The position numbers and the translations under genes were made by a program. Source: Phyllostachys edulis (lineage: Eukaryota; Streptophyta; Magnoliopsida; Poales; Poaceae). From it: a stretch of DNA of 64,000 bases. Of this stretch, positions 34,378 through 44,582 are shown one piece after another; the first letter of the stretch is position 1; each line of letters starts with the position of its first letter. The notes below the pieces were generated by a model. That model made no database searches. It was given only the letters and a program-made list of their open reading frames with translations, and had not been told where the DNA came from. The stretch is from assembly GCA_036346405.1 (NCBI GenBank), contig CM070566.1, positions 46,597,452 to 46,661,451 on the forward strand, in the 5' to 3' direction.

Positions 34378-36155
34378 GCAAGCTCCAAGTGAGGATGGAT
34401 GGGTCCCTTTGTATTGAGGCTGTGCAGGGGATGGTGTATCCATACGAGGAAGAAGGCGGTCTGACGGTACCAGTGGCGAGGTTACACCAAGGTCAAGGTG
34501 GATATGGTACATGTCAATTTCCGAGCGATCCCGTTGAAGATTCGCCCGAACGAAGAGATCATAACACTAGGGGATGTCGTCCACTCTTTTATCCAGTGGC
34601 CCAAGAATAACATCGCCCTGGACCCAGTAGTGCTGCGATCTGGACACAACCATTCCTCTCCAACGGGACCCTCGATGACTCCACCTCATGTTTCACCTCA
34701 AAAGGCCACCTCTTCGATTCCTGTGGAGAAGACGCCGAAGGAACAGCAAAAGCGTGCCGATGTATCGGTTCCCGAGTCGTCTCACAAAAAGACGCTACCA
34801 ATCGCTAAGGCCAAATCGAAATCAACGAACGTTAAGGCGCCTCCCAAGTCCGGGAAGTCCGGGAAGTCCGCGATACCCGGGAACTACATCATCGGAAAAC
34901 CGTTGTGCTCCGACGCAGTATTAATGCACGCTGGATATGCTTGTCAGGCTTTGCATGCCTGGTACTTGGACAAGACCCAAAAGAAGGGGTGCGATACTGG
35001 AATCACCATCAGATACGAGGACAAGCATTTCTTCAACGGGACGAGGTACTTCGTCGTGGGCTTCAACGACTTATATGAACTATTCAACCTCGTTGGCCTC
35101 GACGTCTCGCTTCTACGATGTTGGATCTTGTAAGTCGCGCACAATCAAGTTCTACATTCATGTAATACCGATAAATATCACAACTCATTGCTTATGTATA
35201 GATACATGCTGAAAAATGTCCGGGAATGGAAAGAACCGGTGGGTTTCCTCGACCGACATGTGGTATCGTTGCAAACCATCCAACAAGACTCGTCCTTCGT
35301 CAAGAAATACATAACGAGGTCATTGCTTCGTCAGACGAACATAAAGTACATAGTGGTGCTCTACAACCAGGGGTAAGTGTCACTACTTGCTATACAAATT
35401 TCATTTGTACTTTATACGCAGCACGAACTTAGGTTTAATGACTATAGCGACATACATGAGTAGGTACCACTGGATCCTTTTAGTTATTATACCCAAGAGG
35501 AACCATGTGATATACCTTGATTCCCTAAATCGCAACAAGCACGACTTCAGCATTCTAAGAGGAATACTTGAGAGGTATGCTCATTTCCTCCTTACATAAC
35601 TCTATTGTAGTCTCCATTCGTTTGAAATGGCCGAGGATAACTTTTTCGAATCATGTAGGTCGTTCATCAATTATGTTGCCAACAAAGGAATATACAATGG
35701 AAAAAGCGCCAACTAACACACAGGGATGGATTTTCGGTTTTGCGCTACAACACGATAATCCTATATCATACTTCATAATAACATGTCTCGAACTGACTAT
35801 ACCTATATATGTAATTCTATTTTTGTAGTGCCGCCAGCAAAAAGATGATGAGTTATGTGCAATCTACGTCTGCTATCATATGTAGCTAATCCTTAGAGCT
35901 AGGAAGAAGGATCCTGAGGTTTGTCAATCTCGAAATAATTATTTCCTAATTATAAATTTAAATATATATAGCTTACCACTTTACTCTTGGTAGCGACAGG
36001 TCTTGGATTTACAATGTGATTCACTCGTTGCGGAAGAGATCAAGGACATTCAAGGGAAGCTCTGCACCTTTATCAACACAGAAATCATTAACAAGAATGG
36101 GCAGTTTCACTCAATGCAACCGAGAGCATCACCCCGTCGACACCTCTCAACGTAA
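34378..36155 (+). pseudogene. DUF8039-like plus Ulp1-like cysteine protease (C48) of element F
   Basis: Several exons: a DUF8039-like piece (VDMVHVNFRAIPLKIRPNEE, VVHSFIQWP), a lysine-rich linker, then KPLCSDAVLMHAGYACQALH and FLDRHVVSLQTIQ. The protease core follows: RYHWILLVI with the likely catalytic His, VIYLDSLNR with the Asp, and DELCAIYVCYHM with the Cys. The end is SLVAEEIKDIQGKLCTF. The triad order His-Asp-Cys fits SUMO-protease-like C48 peptidases carried by plant transposons. A stop after CYHM and at YNQG may be exon edges or damage. A de-SUMOylating function for the element is only inference. Confidence 0.7.
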
Positions 36156-36364
36156 ACAATTGTAATCCAGTTGTAACTATAGCGGCAATACTTAAACAAA
36201 TGCGATCTTTTGTAATTTATTTTGAGTAATGATCACTTTGAGTTGTCAACAATTGATTATCTCTAATGAATCTGTTTTTGTGCATGCTTCTTTTCAGAGG
36301 GCATGGCTAGCAATTCTTGAGGCTAGCCAGAAAAAAGCAAAATTGTGGTTAGGGATTTGAGCTA

Positions 36365-36770
36365 TCACAAACGGTTTTTTGTTAAAACCGTCTGTGAAGG
36401 CAAGTATCACAGACGGTTTTTACTAAAAACCGTCTGTGATACGAAATACCACAGACCGTTATAAAAACAAATCGTTTGTGATCCGCGAATACCACAGACG
36501 GTTTTTAACAAAAGCCGTCTGTGATCCACGAATATTACAAACGTTTTTTCTTTAGAACCGTTTGTGATATTCACATATCACAGACGGTTTTTAGTCCAAA
36601 CTGTCTGTGATACTAGCCTTCACAGACGGTTTTGTAATAAAACCGTCTGTGATATTGCGTATCACAGACGGTTTTTTACCGTCTGTGATAATGACCTGTT
36701 ATCACAGACCAACAAACATAGACGGTTCGGAAACCATCTGTGATGACTGTTCCGAACCGTCTGTGATGTG
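36365..36770. repeat. Right subterminal repeats of element F
   Basis: About fourteen copies of ATCACAGACGGTTTTT, alternating with the complement AAAACCGTCTGTGAT, so adjacent copies can form hairpins. Confidence 0.9.
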
Positions 36771-37094
36771 GCTTCCTGTAGTAGTGGTGGCTTAGACAAG
36801 CGAACCATATAGTATCGCATGCTATGCGATTTTGTTTTACTATATTTTTACGAGTATTTTGGTTGTTATGTGTGTACTCCAGCGCCATATTGTATATCGA
36901 CATCTCCAATGGAGTTGCAATACAGTTTTTTTATACATTCCAAGTCACATGAAATCATGAAACCCTAATTTCCGAAACCTAAATCCTAAATTTTCGAGAC
37001 AACACCAGAACACCTATAAAATTGCCAAAACATTACACAATTAAGTCCACTGCGTGAGGAGCCTTCAAAATAAAATTCATAATTTTTTTGAGCT

Positions 37095-37651
37095 TATTTT
37101 CTACATTTATTGATTCATACGAACATGAAACTTATACGAAATAGTGATAAAAATTTTGAATGAATAAAATTATAGAAAATTGACACAAGCAAGTACATGG
37201 TGTCAGGAGACTCCACAAAAAGTTTCATAATATTTTGAACTAATTTGCTATATTTTAAAATTCCTCCAAATTTTAGACTCTAACTAACCTAACTAATTAC
37301 CTAAGTAACCTACTACTAATTAGCCTACCTAATTGGCAGGCGCATGGCCACCGTGCGCCAGCAGCGTGACATTGTGGCTAGGGTAGGCCGGCCTGAACGA
37401 ACACGGCAGCGTTAGCGCCGCGGTGGGCGTCTTGCCAAGACCAGTGGCGACCTCCCGTGTTGGCGCACGGTGGCCATACGCCAACGTTGCCATTTTTGAA
37501 AATACGATTTGCCCGTGGTTAGATATGCAAATACGAGATAAAAACGGGCTAGGTGGCCGTGCGCCAACGTTGCCATTTTTGCAAAAACGGTTTGCCCGTG
37601 GTTAGATCTGCAAATACGAGATGAAAACGGGCAAGATTAGCCAAAAAATTC
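37095..37651. repeat. Right terminal inverted repeat of the Mutator-like element
   Basis: Complement of 28254-28720 with some local rearrangement; the unit TTGCCATTTTTGCAAAAACG and its neighbours occur twice (37488-37530 and 37570-37615). Confidence 0.78.
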
Positions 37652-38904
37652 ATTTTATGCATAGTAAAGTTTGTGGTGATCAGGTTTATGCTTCTCCTGG
37701 TAATGCTTTTGGTCTTGTAATGTTAGACTTATTTCTTTGGTTCGAGGTTGGTGCAGTCCATGTCCAAATGAGAAAACCTCTGACCAAGTAGCCAACATTG
37801 TATTCAAATTTTAATTAAATCATTTGTATAAAATTTCTTATGGACCTTTTGATCAGGGTTTTGGAAACCAGTTTTAATTTTTTACCAGGGGTCACCGGTA
37901 GGACTGAAATGGCCGAAAATCAAAAAAAAATTGGCCAAAATTTTCAAATCAAAATTTGATTTTTTTCGAAGTTAAAATGAAAAAGATAAGATTCAAGCCA
38001 GATTCAATCGACAACAGTAATTTCGGCCGGTTTTGCCTGGATTTGAACTTTTACTTGGGGGGTGGGGGGGGATCGATTTTCAGAACTTGCTTTTGATAAG
38101 AGAAAAGCTCTTTAGAATTTGGTTGGCTTATAGCTGTTTTCCTAGACAAGTCATGAGTGCCTTTCATAAGGGTCCATTACTTCTGAACTATTCTTTGAAT
38201 CGTTGTATTCTTTGTCGGAGTAGGGCCTCAAGGGGTGCCCCACCCCCTAGGGTTGTCGGGAATACTAGTGTGCCATAGGGAAAGTTATACGGGTATATAG
38301 ACTAAGTCCATAGGGTGTATGTACAAGAATGTACCTAAATGCCCCTCTCTCTCTCTCTCAATGTAAGACTAGGGCAAGAAGGAAAATGTCCTTTCTTGTC
38401 CCCCTATATATATGGCCCTAAGGGCATGTAAGAAGGGAACTTCCCATTCCCACTCATAATGCAATACACTCATACATCTTATGCTTTTGGCTTCTCTCCC
38501 GTTCAGTCCTCTCATGATGAAAAGGTACCCCATACCCACAGTCTAGTTTTGTTGCTACGACAGTTAGCACCGTCCGTAGGGAATAAACAAGAAGTTACGC
38601 ATAGAACAGGAGCTAAAAGCATGAATTTTAAAAGGAGCGACCGATGTCCACACCCCCTTCATTCGGAGCGAGGGGCACCCATAGCACCTTTGCTCAAAGG
38701 TACCCCCCTGAGACCAGCATGCCCCAGCACGACGGCCTATCTCACATGCCCTCACGTGCCCTTGCGCCTCGAACTTTCGCTCTAACGCCCACCTCCTAAG
38801 ACTAGCATGCCCCAACACGAGGGCCTGATACACGCACCCTCATGTGTCGGGAACCGGAGACCCTTCACGCATTGGGCCTCGGCGAACCGAAGCCTGCTTC
38901 AGAG
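37652..38904. repeat. Segmental-duplication arm 1, distal part
   Basis: Matches 61576-62795 from GCATAGTAAAGTTTGTGGTG to GCGAACCGAAGCCTGCTTCAG, including the LTR and primer-binding-site fragment. No gene. Confidence 0.87.
38254..38562 (+). mobile_element. LTR fragment followed by a primer-binding-like site
   Basis: TGTCGGGAATACTAG...GCTACGACA is bounded as an LTR, followed at 38563 by GTTAGCACCGTCCGTAGGGA, a worn version of the TGGCGCCGTC-type primer site of Gypsy elements. A TATATATATGG box lies near 38404 and a CT repeat near 38348. The rest of the element is missing. The copy in the other arm (62172-62447) reads GTTGACGCCGTCGTTGGGGA at that place. Confidence 0.65.
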
Positions 38905-39920
38905 TAGGGGTGGGAGTGGTTCGGCTTTATCCATTGGGGCACCGAAACAGCCCAAATTTTTTAGCTCAATGGGTCAAAGATGTGATCCAATAGAAAACTC
39001 GGTTCAATAGGTTCAAAATCTATTGGTTCCTGGGATTCGAGTGGATAGAACCGAGCACGTCGTCGTTTGGATCCCTTTCACATGCCATCTCCTAGTCCTC
39101 TCCCCTGCTTCACCTCCTCCGCCACGCGACTGCTGCCGTCCACGACGACCCCGTTTCTCCTCCTCTTACTCTCAGCAACTGCCCACGCGCCGCGCCTCTC
39201 GTCAATGAAGTAGGGGCTCTCAATGACCACGGCCAGGACGACCAGTAGTAGGGCAGGCATGGTGGATTCACAAGCAAAGGTGTCGCGCTGTCGACCGAGG
39301 GCGTCTCCGAGCGCATCATGCCGCATCTCCTCAACATGTGGGCTCTGCTCTGCTTGTATTGTGGAGTACAAGATACAAGAAAATGAGACAATCATCTGTG
39401 TTGGTTGGTTTCAGAGGTTTGGGCTTTGAGAGAGGGAATCAAGAGGGGCAAGAGATAGAGATGGATTTGGGGTCAGAGGCGCAGTACGGGTAAGCAAGCA
39501 AAGCAAAGCAAGCAATCATCCCCTCGCTGTCCATCTCATAATTCAGAACCTTCTTTCTTTCCCTTCGTTTTTGGGTGAAGCTACGCGAATTACATGAGGA
39601 GGTGCAAGATAATGGCCCCGTGCTGCTGCGAGGTCTTCGACTGCAGGCATTACCACAACGAGGCCAAGGTCGAGTGCTTTTTTCTCCTTGATCTACTATT
39701 TTCCATCGAATTGCTGTGATTCTGTCGTTTCGGCTCGGGAAGAAGAAATCCTTGAATTCGTGCCGCCGTGAGCCAACTAAAAGGGGTCAACCCTAAAGAT
39801 CCAATGAGTTTGTGGTTTTTTACTTTGCTTCCTCTAGGGTCGGCCGTGGACATCCAATAGGTGTTTTGGGGCAAACGGTGCAAGGGAGGGTCGATTCGGT
39901 TCGGTCCACTCCCACCCCTA
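38905..39920. mobile_element. hAT-like element (1,016 bp) carrying CHY zinc-finger exons
   Basis: The ends TAGGGGTGGGAGTGG and CCACTCCCACCCCTA are a perfect 15-base inverted repeat. CTTCAGAG (38897-38904) and TTTCAGAG (39921-39928) flank it as an 8-base duplication with one mismatch. No transposase. GGTTCGGTTC-type repeats are near both ends. The interior, about 39050-39890, has host-gene character. Confidence 0.83.
39461..39668 (+). pseudogene. CHY zinc-finger / RING E3 ligase gene, first two exons (captured)
   Basis: Exon 1 (39461-39489) gives MDLGSEAQYG and ends at GTAAGC. Exon 2 (39581-39668) follows an AG and gives YANYMRRCKIMAPCC, CEVFDCRHYHNEAK and a GT donor; the codon split across the junction is kept (GG/C). 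The pattern RRCKI.APCC.E.FDCRH.HNEAK is that of the CHY zinc finger in RZFP34/CHYR1/MIEL1-type ubiquitin ligases. Zinc ligands appear lost: the usual His in the HYRRRC segment is Asn, and CRHCHNEAK reads CRHYHNEAK. The 5' UTR-like stretch upstream came along too. A captured, non-functional start of the gene. Confidence 0.82.
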
Positions 39921-40447
39921 TTTCAGAGTGGCTGACGGTTGAAAACTGACCAAAAACTGGGAAAATCGGTTCTACCGACTACTGGTAAAATTCAAAATCG
40001 GGGAAAAAATCGGTTTTGAGTGATTTTTTTCTCAATATATAAAATTTGTGACCATATCTAAGGACATGTGTCCATGCGGCTTGGTGGTTATAGCGTAGTG
40101 GACTTGGAAGGCAGGTCTTGGGTTTGAACCCAATAAACTGCACTACTTTTTAACTTTTTCTATTTTAACTTCGAACAATTCAAATTTTGATTTGAAAATT
40201 TCGGCCGAAATTTTCTGATTTTCGACCAAGCTAGTCCTACCGGTGACCTCTAGTAAAATTTTGAAATCGTTTACCCAAACCCTGTTTATAACTATGTTTC
40301 CAAGAGTTTGGTCTGGGTTGGTCGTTTTTTTGCGAAACTCCGTTTTGCTCCGTTACATTTTTCTTTCAGTGCGGTTCCACCTCTGTTACTAGCTAGCAAC
40401 CAAAACGCACTCAGAGCCATTGGGTGGAACCGAGTGAATCAGACACA
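39921..40447. repeat. Third copy of the hAT-like MITE (left end missing) and adjacent duplicated sequence
   Basis: 39935-40284 matches 59930-60259, ending GTTTACCCAAACCCTG and TTTATAAC. 40285-40447 matches 60260-60331 plus 60678-60768 and lacks the 343-bp MITE present there. It includes the tRNA-like stretch at about 40075-40141 (GGTGGTTATAGCGTAGTGG, GGGTTTGAACCC). Confidence 0.8.
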
Positions 40448-41796
40448 TGTTGGTATGTGGAATGAACCACCCAGATGACTCTAAGGACTTAATCATATGA
40501 TAACATTCCAATGTAAAATAGTACAACCATAAGTCTATAATGGTGTTGACCTGGCTAAATAATTTGTATCCACCAATACGACTTGCACCATTGGAGGACC
40601 CGCTATGCCGTGCCACTGGAGTAAGCCGTCGTGGACACGGGTTGGGGTGCACAACATACGTGTCTGTGTGGGTGTAAGCCTTGTGACGCAAGAGGGGGTC
40701 TGAGTAATGGTTGACGCCGTTGTGTGGGCGTAACCCTTCTCAGGTGAAATCTTTGTGGGTGTAACTAACACTGAGGGATGCATTGTAAAGTCCTTGTGGT
40801 ACTCTCCCCCTTGATTTACATATCTAAGGAAACATATGTACATATCAAGACGATTATGTCTTGTGGGCAAAGTGTACAATCTCTGCAGAGTATAAACTGT
40901 TCGAACAGCCGTGCCTACGGTCAAAGGCGGGCATACGAACTTACACGAGTTATTTCTATTTATAAAACCTTGTAGGTGGGACGAAAACTCGTTGGGGCGA
41001 TGTGACCCTGAATTTGGATTTCCCTATGTAGTCTTACTCGGTGTTGTTAATAGGTAGATGTAACCACAATCAAAACTAAGCATAAGGTGGAGGTAACACT
41101 TGCCTTTATAAAAATGCACAATTACTCTCTTTAATAAAATGTGATTTAGTTAAAATGCTAAGTGATAGGACTTTCTAACTATTATAATAAAAAAATGTTG
41201 TTTTGAGCAAATAAAAGAACCCGAGCCTTCCTTGTTAAGCCTTGTATATACATATATTGCATTATCTGTGTGTTGGCTCGCGAGCACGGTTGTTTGTACT
41301 CATCCTCGCTCGCTCTCTCCCCCAACTCTTAGAAGCTGTGGATCAAGGACATTATGCTCACTATGAGGATCCAGATGTTGGTGGTCAAGACGATGCTGAA
41401 GAGTAGTTTAGCTTCTAGTAGTCTAAGTCTCGCCTTAGCCTAGTTGACTCAGTCGGAACTCATGTACTACCAATATCACCCAAGTCTTTGGATAATTTCG
41501 AACGTACATTGGTTTCCCTAGTCGCTTGCCTAAGGAGAGATGTGCTCTACCTCTTTTGCTTCTGCTATCATTCTGCTACTTTGTAATGTAACCATTTGGT
41601 CTGTTCGACTCTATTGTAAAACTCGACCCGATGCGGTCTACTTAACTCTGATGTTTGTAATATAATGAATGGTTTGATCTACATTATATATGAAATGATT
41701 TAGTGATGTATTATGTGAGCGCTACCTACTAATCCAGGGAATAGCACAGTCTTGTTCACAGAGAATTCTGGATTGTGAAATCTGGGTCCGACACGG
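40448..41796. mobile_element. LTR remnant, Tekay/Del-like Gypsy
   Basis: It begins TGTTGGTATGTGG exactly where similarity to 60768 stops and ends near CTGGGTCCGACA. Texts such as AAAGTGTACAATCTCTGCAG and ACTGTTCGAACAGCCGTG, and the reading GGQDDAEE-stop near 41400, recall chromovirus LTRs of panicoid grasses (recalled, not searched). No target duplication was found, so the boundaries are tentative. Confidence 0.45.
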
Positions 41797-44340
41797 ACGC
41801 ACCCCCACTGCTGAGATGACCCCAGTGCTCGCCGCCACAACTATCAGCGCCGCCGTCGTGAGCAATGGGCAGGGCAGGTTGGACACCACGACGTCGTCAT
41901 CCTCCACGCCATCCGTGACAACATGAACTCGATGTTGTCCATCGTGTCCACGGCCGCGGCGGCCGAATCAGATCCCTCTACCTACTGCATTCGAGAGTTC
42001 TTGAAGAAACTCGAGGGAAGGGGACGACGAGCAGAGACGGGAAAGCGCAGAGACTCGAGGGATTTCTTTCTTTCTTGAGTTTTGGTTGGTCGCTTCTTTC
42101 CCCCGCGCACCTCTGCATGTTTCAATGCTAGACATAGTTTGGGTTACCGGCTGAAAATCGGCTATATTGGTCTTACCAGACCCCCCGATAAGACTTCAAA
42201 CTGGCCAAAATCGGTCCAAAAAATTCAAATTTGCTTGAATTTTGTCCGAATTTGATCTTTTTCTATTTAAAATCTGAAAAAAAAAATCAAATTTTAATTT
42301 GAAAATTTCAGCTGAAATTTTTGATTTTCGGCCAATCCGATTCTACGGGTAAAATTTTGTAACCGGTTTTGAAAACCTGTTGCTAGGTAGGGGCCTCCCC
42401 TCCCGACTATTGCTCAAAAAAGCTTTCAGGTTGTGACGGCAAAGATCTTTTGGCCTGTTGGATATATCATTTTGTAACTTTTGTTTTCTGCTTAGTTACA
42501 ACGCAACGGAAGCGATAATTAGGAATAAGAATCCGCGGGATCCACACCACCTATATATCCCCGTGGAAATCACTACTTTCTATATTGCTAGAGGAATCAT
42601 GCAGTCCAATTATATCCTTCCCGACGACCACAATGAAGCGACACACTGAAAGCTAAGCTTTGCAGCTCACAGCTCTTATCTGCTAACTAGTGTGGCATGC
42701 ATCTTCGCATGGTATCATGTGTAAAGTGGCAGCATTAGATCCCAAATTTTCCGTGGATACCGTTAGCACTATAGCTACTGGCTGGTATCTGCTTCCTATG
42801 GTTATAAATACATGTCGTTTTGGACATACATGTAGTCTTTAGCTATCAACAAGAAAATAATAAGAAAACAATGACCCTGCCATTTAGCTATATATCTTTG
42901 TGACCTGTGTTTTCTTTCATCACTGCAATATATGTAGACTAGTTGAGTAATCTGCCAATTAAGAGCCATTGGGAACAGGCCACGGGGTTTGACAGCTACT
43001 AAAAAACGATACGAACACAAGCAATGCCAACTGATTGACGTCGAACACCGTCACCGTAGAGTAAAAGGGAGAAAGAAATTTGCTCGGCAGCTGCAACTAG
43101 CGAGAGTTGCAAATCGGTGAGACGAACCTATATGACGGCCGGGTTAGCACTTAGCAGCCACTCTTGATCTCTTCTTCCCTTCCTCCGGTGACCCGTTGAT
43201 CGCCGCCCCTGTTCCGCTGGCCTGCCTCCCGCGGCCCGCGGCGACTCGCCACCTCTCGCGCACCCCCTCTACTCGTTGCCCGCCGCCGCCGCAGACCACG
43301 CCCACCCTAATCGTCCTAATTGCCGTGCCGCCCGCATTCGCCACCTGCCTCCAAGCCCGCGGCCGGCGGCGCCACTGCCGCCGCCGCCGCCCACCCTCCC
43401 TCTACAGCCGGACCGGGGGTCCCGGTGAACACTAACCATAACCGCTCGCCGCCGGCCACCGTCGCCGTCGCTCGCTGTCGGTTTGGGGAGTGTTGGCTCG
43501 CTTGTGACGAGCGAACGTACGCGCTATAGCAAATCAATCTGATTAAAGCACACCAACGAAATGACTCGTCTTCACCAGGGTTTTTTTACCAGCAAAAAAA
43601 AAATTAACGCGGGGGGGGGGGGGGCGGCGGCGGGCGGTAAAAAAATGTAATTCTCGGATTTTAAATTTTAAAAAATCAAGCTCGGATAAAATTCAAGAAA
43701 ATTTGAGTTTTTTTGGGCGAAATTCATCCAAAATAAGATTTTTGGAACCGGTTTGAGCTTCTTCTGGGACCCACCGGTAAACCGATTTTCGGCGATTTTT
43801 GAATACCTGGTCTCCACACCCATATAAACAGGGCCGTCCGTCCCGGACTTAATTAGCGGGGGCCTGTGTAAATCTAAAATTAAGCCCCAGAATTAACAGA
43901 AAAGGTGCACAGAGAATTTTGATTAGAAATATAGAAAAGTAACATAAACACAACACAACGTTTTACCTTTCCTTTTAAAAAAACTTTACCTTGTTCAAAT
44001 AAGTACTCCCACTGTTGTTTTTAGATGATGCTATTACCTTTCCATGGTATCTGAGATATGACTATTACAGTTACTTTTAGACCTTTTTATTAGTATAAGT
44101 TAATAAAAATACTATATTATGAAAGTACTTTTGGCGATAAATCTAGTAATACAATATAATGTTCATATTGCATGTCTATATTGACAATAAATCATAGAAA
44201 GTTTGACCGGATTCTAAAATAAAATGAGAAAATGAGGTACAGAGATTTACACACTTAAGTAATAATAGCCTTTGAATAATGAAAAAGGTGACTGGTTTAA
44301 TTTTTTTAACGCCCCTTTTGAATAGACATTGATTCCCTTG
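41797..44340. other. Intergenic region upstream of the lectin gene
   Basis: No convincing gene. 41800-42110 is a GC-rich minus-strand piece with short frames. 42140-42380, 43640-43820 and others are diverged relatives of the GGTTACCGG / GGCCGAAA MITE sequences. 43140-43520 is GC-rich (CCGCCGCCGCC) with frames in all directions. 43610-43622 is a poly-G run. 43830-44330 is AT-rich and empty. Confidence 0.5.
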
Positions 44341-44478
44341 TATCTAAACATGTTCCATTAGGGTGTGTTTGGTTCTAAATCAAGCAATACCTCATCAGCC
44401 GTCCATTCAGTTGATCGAGAGGAATCAACGGTGAGGCCCTCCCTGGCAAATTTCCTTCCGCTAATCGACGGCCCGGCC

Positions 44479-44486
44479 TATAAATA
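44479..44486 (+). promoter_or_regulatory. TATA box of the lectin gene
   Basis: TATAAATA about 100 bases before the ATG, followed by CACAACACATGCACT, a plausible leader start, and an ATCGATCGATCGATC run at 44533-44548. Confidence 0.75.
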
Positions 44487-44582
44487 CCCTGCCCCATGAT
44501 CGGGCATGCACAACACATGCACTAGCGCTCTCATCGATCGATCGATCCATCAGCTGGTGAGTTTAGGCCGGCGCAGCTAGCC

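Larger units (their letters stand above)
31943..36786 (+). mobile_element. CACTA transposon F (4,844 bp) with two coding regions
   Basis: It starts CACTACTACAAAATAGG and ends CTTCCTGTAGTAGTG, with GTG on both sides (31940-31942, 36787-36789). CACAGACGGTT repeats are few on the left and dense on the right (36365-36770). It encodes a Ptta/En/Spm-type protein and a Ulp1-like protease on the plus strand. No TNP2 was found, so it is not autonomous by itself. It belongs to the same end-family as E and G. Confidence 0.92.
28254..37651. mobile_element. Mutator-like element (about 9.4 kb) with long inverted ends and captured genes
   Basis: The left end GAATTTTTGGCTAATC and the right end GATTAGCCAAAAAATTC are inverted. 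Inversion continues through CATCTCATATTTGCA, CTAACCACGGGCAAACC and GGCGCATGGCCACCGTGCGC, then more loosely for about 450 bases. ATTGTATG (28246-28253) and ATTTTATG (37652-37659) are a near-perfect duplication. The duplicated arm at 61560-61580 passes through without the insert. Inside are plant-mobile-domain and F-box/LRR remnants and the nested CACTA F. No MULE transposase (mudrA) was seen. Confidence 0.85.

Noticed and set aside
36365..36770. Regularly spaced near-identical repeats resembling a CRISPR array
   Set aside because: The units alternate in orientation (CACAGACGGTT / AACCGTCTGTG), spacers are short and uneven, and they end in a CACTA terminal repeat with GTG duplication. They are subterminal transposon repeats.
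43144..43537. GC-rich first exon of a gene upstream of the lectin
   Set aside because: Frames are open on both strands from CCG/CGG repeats, with no start context, donor or protein motif that could be trusted.
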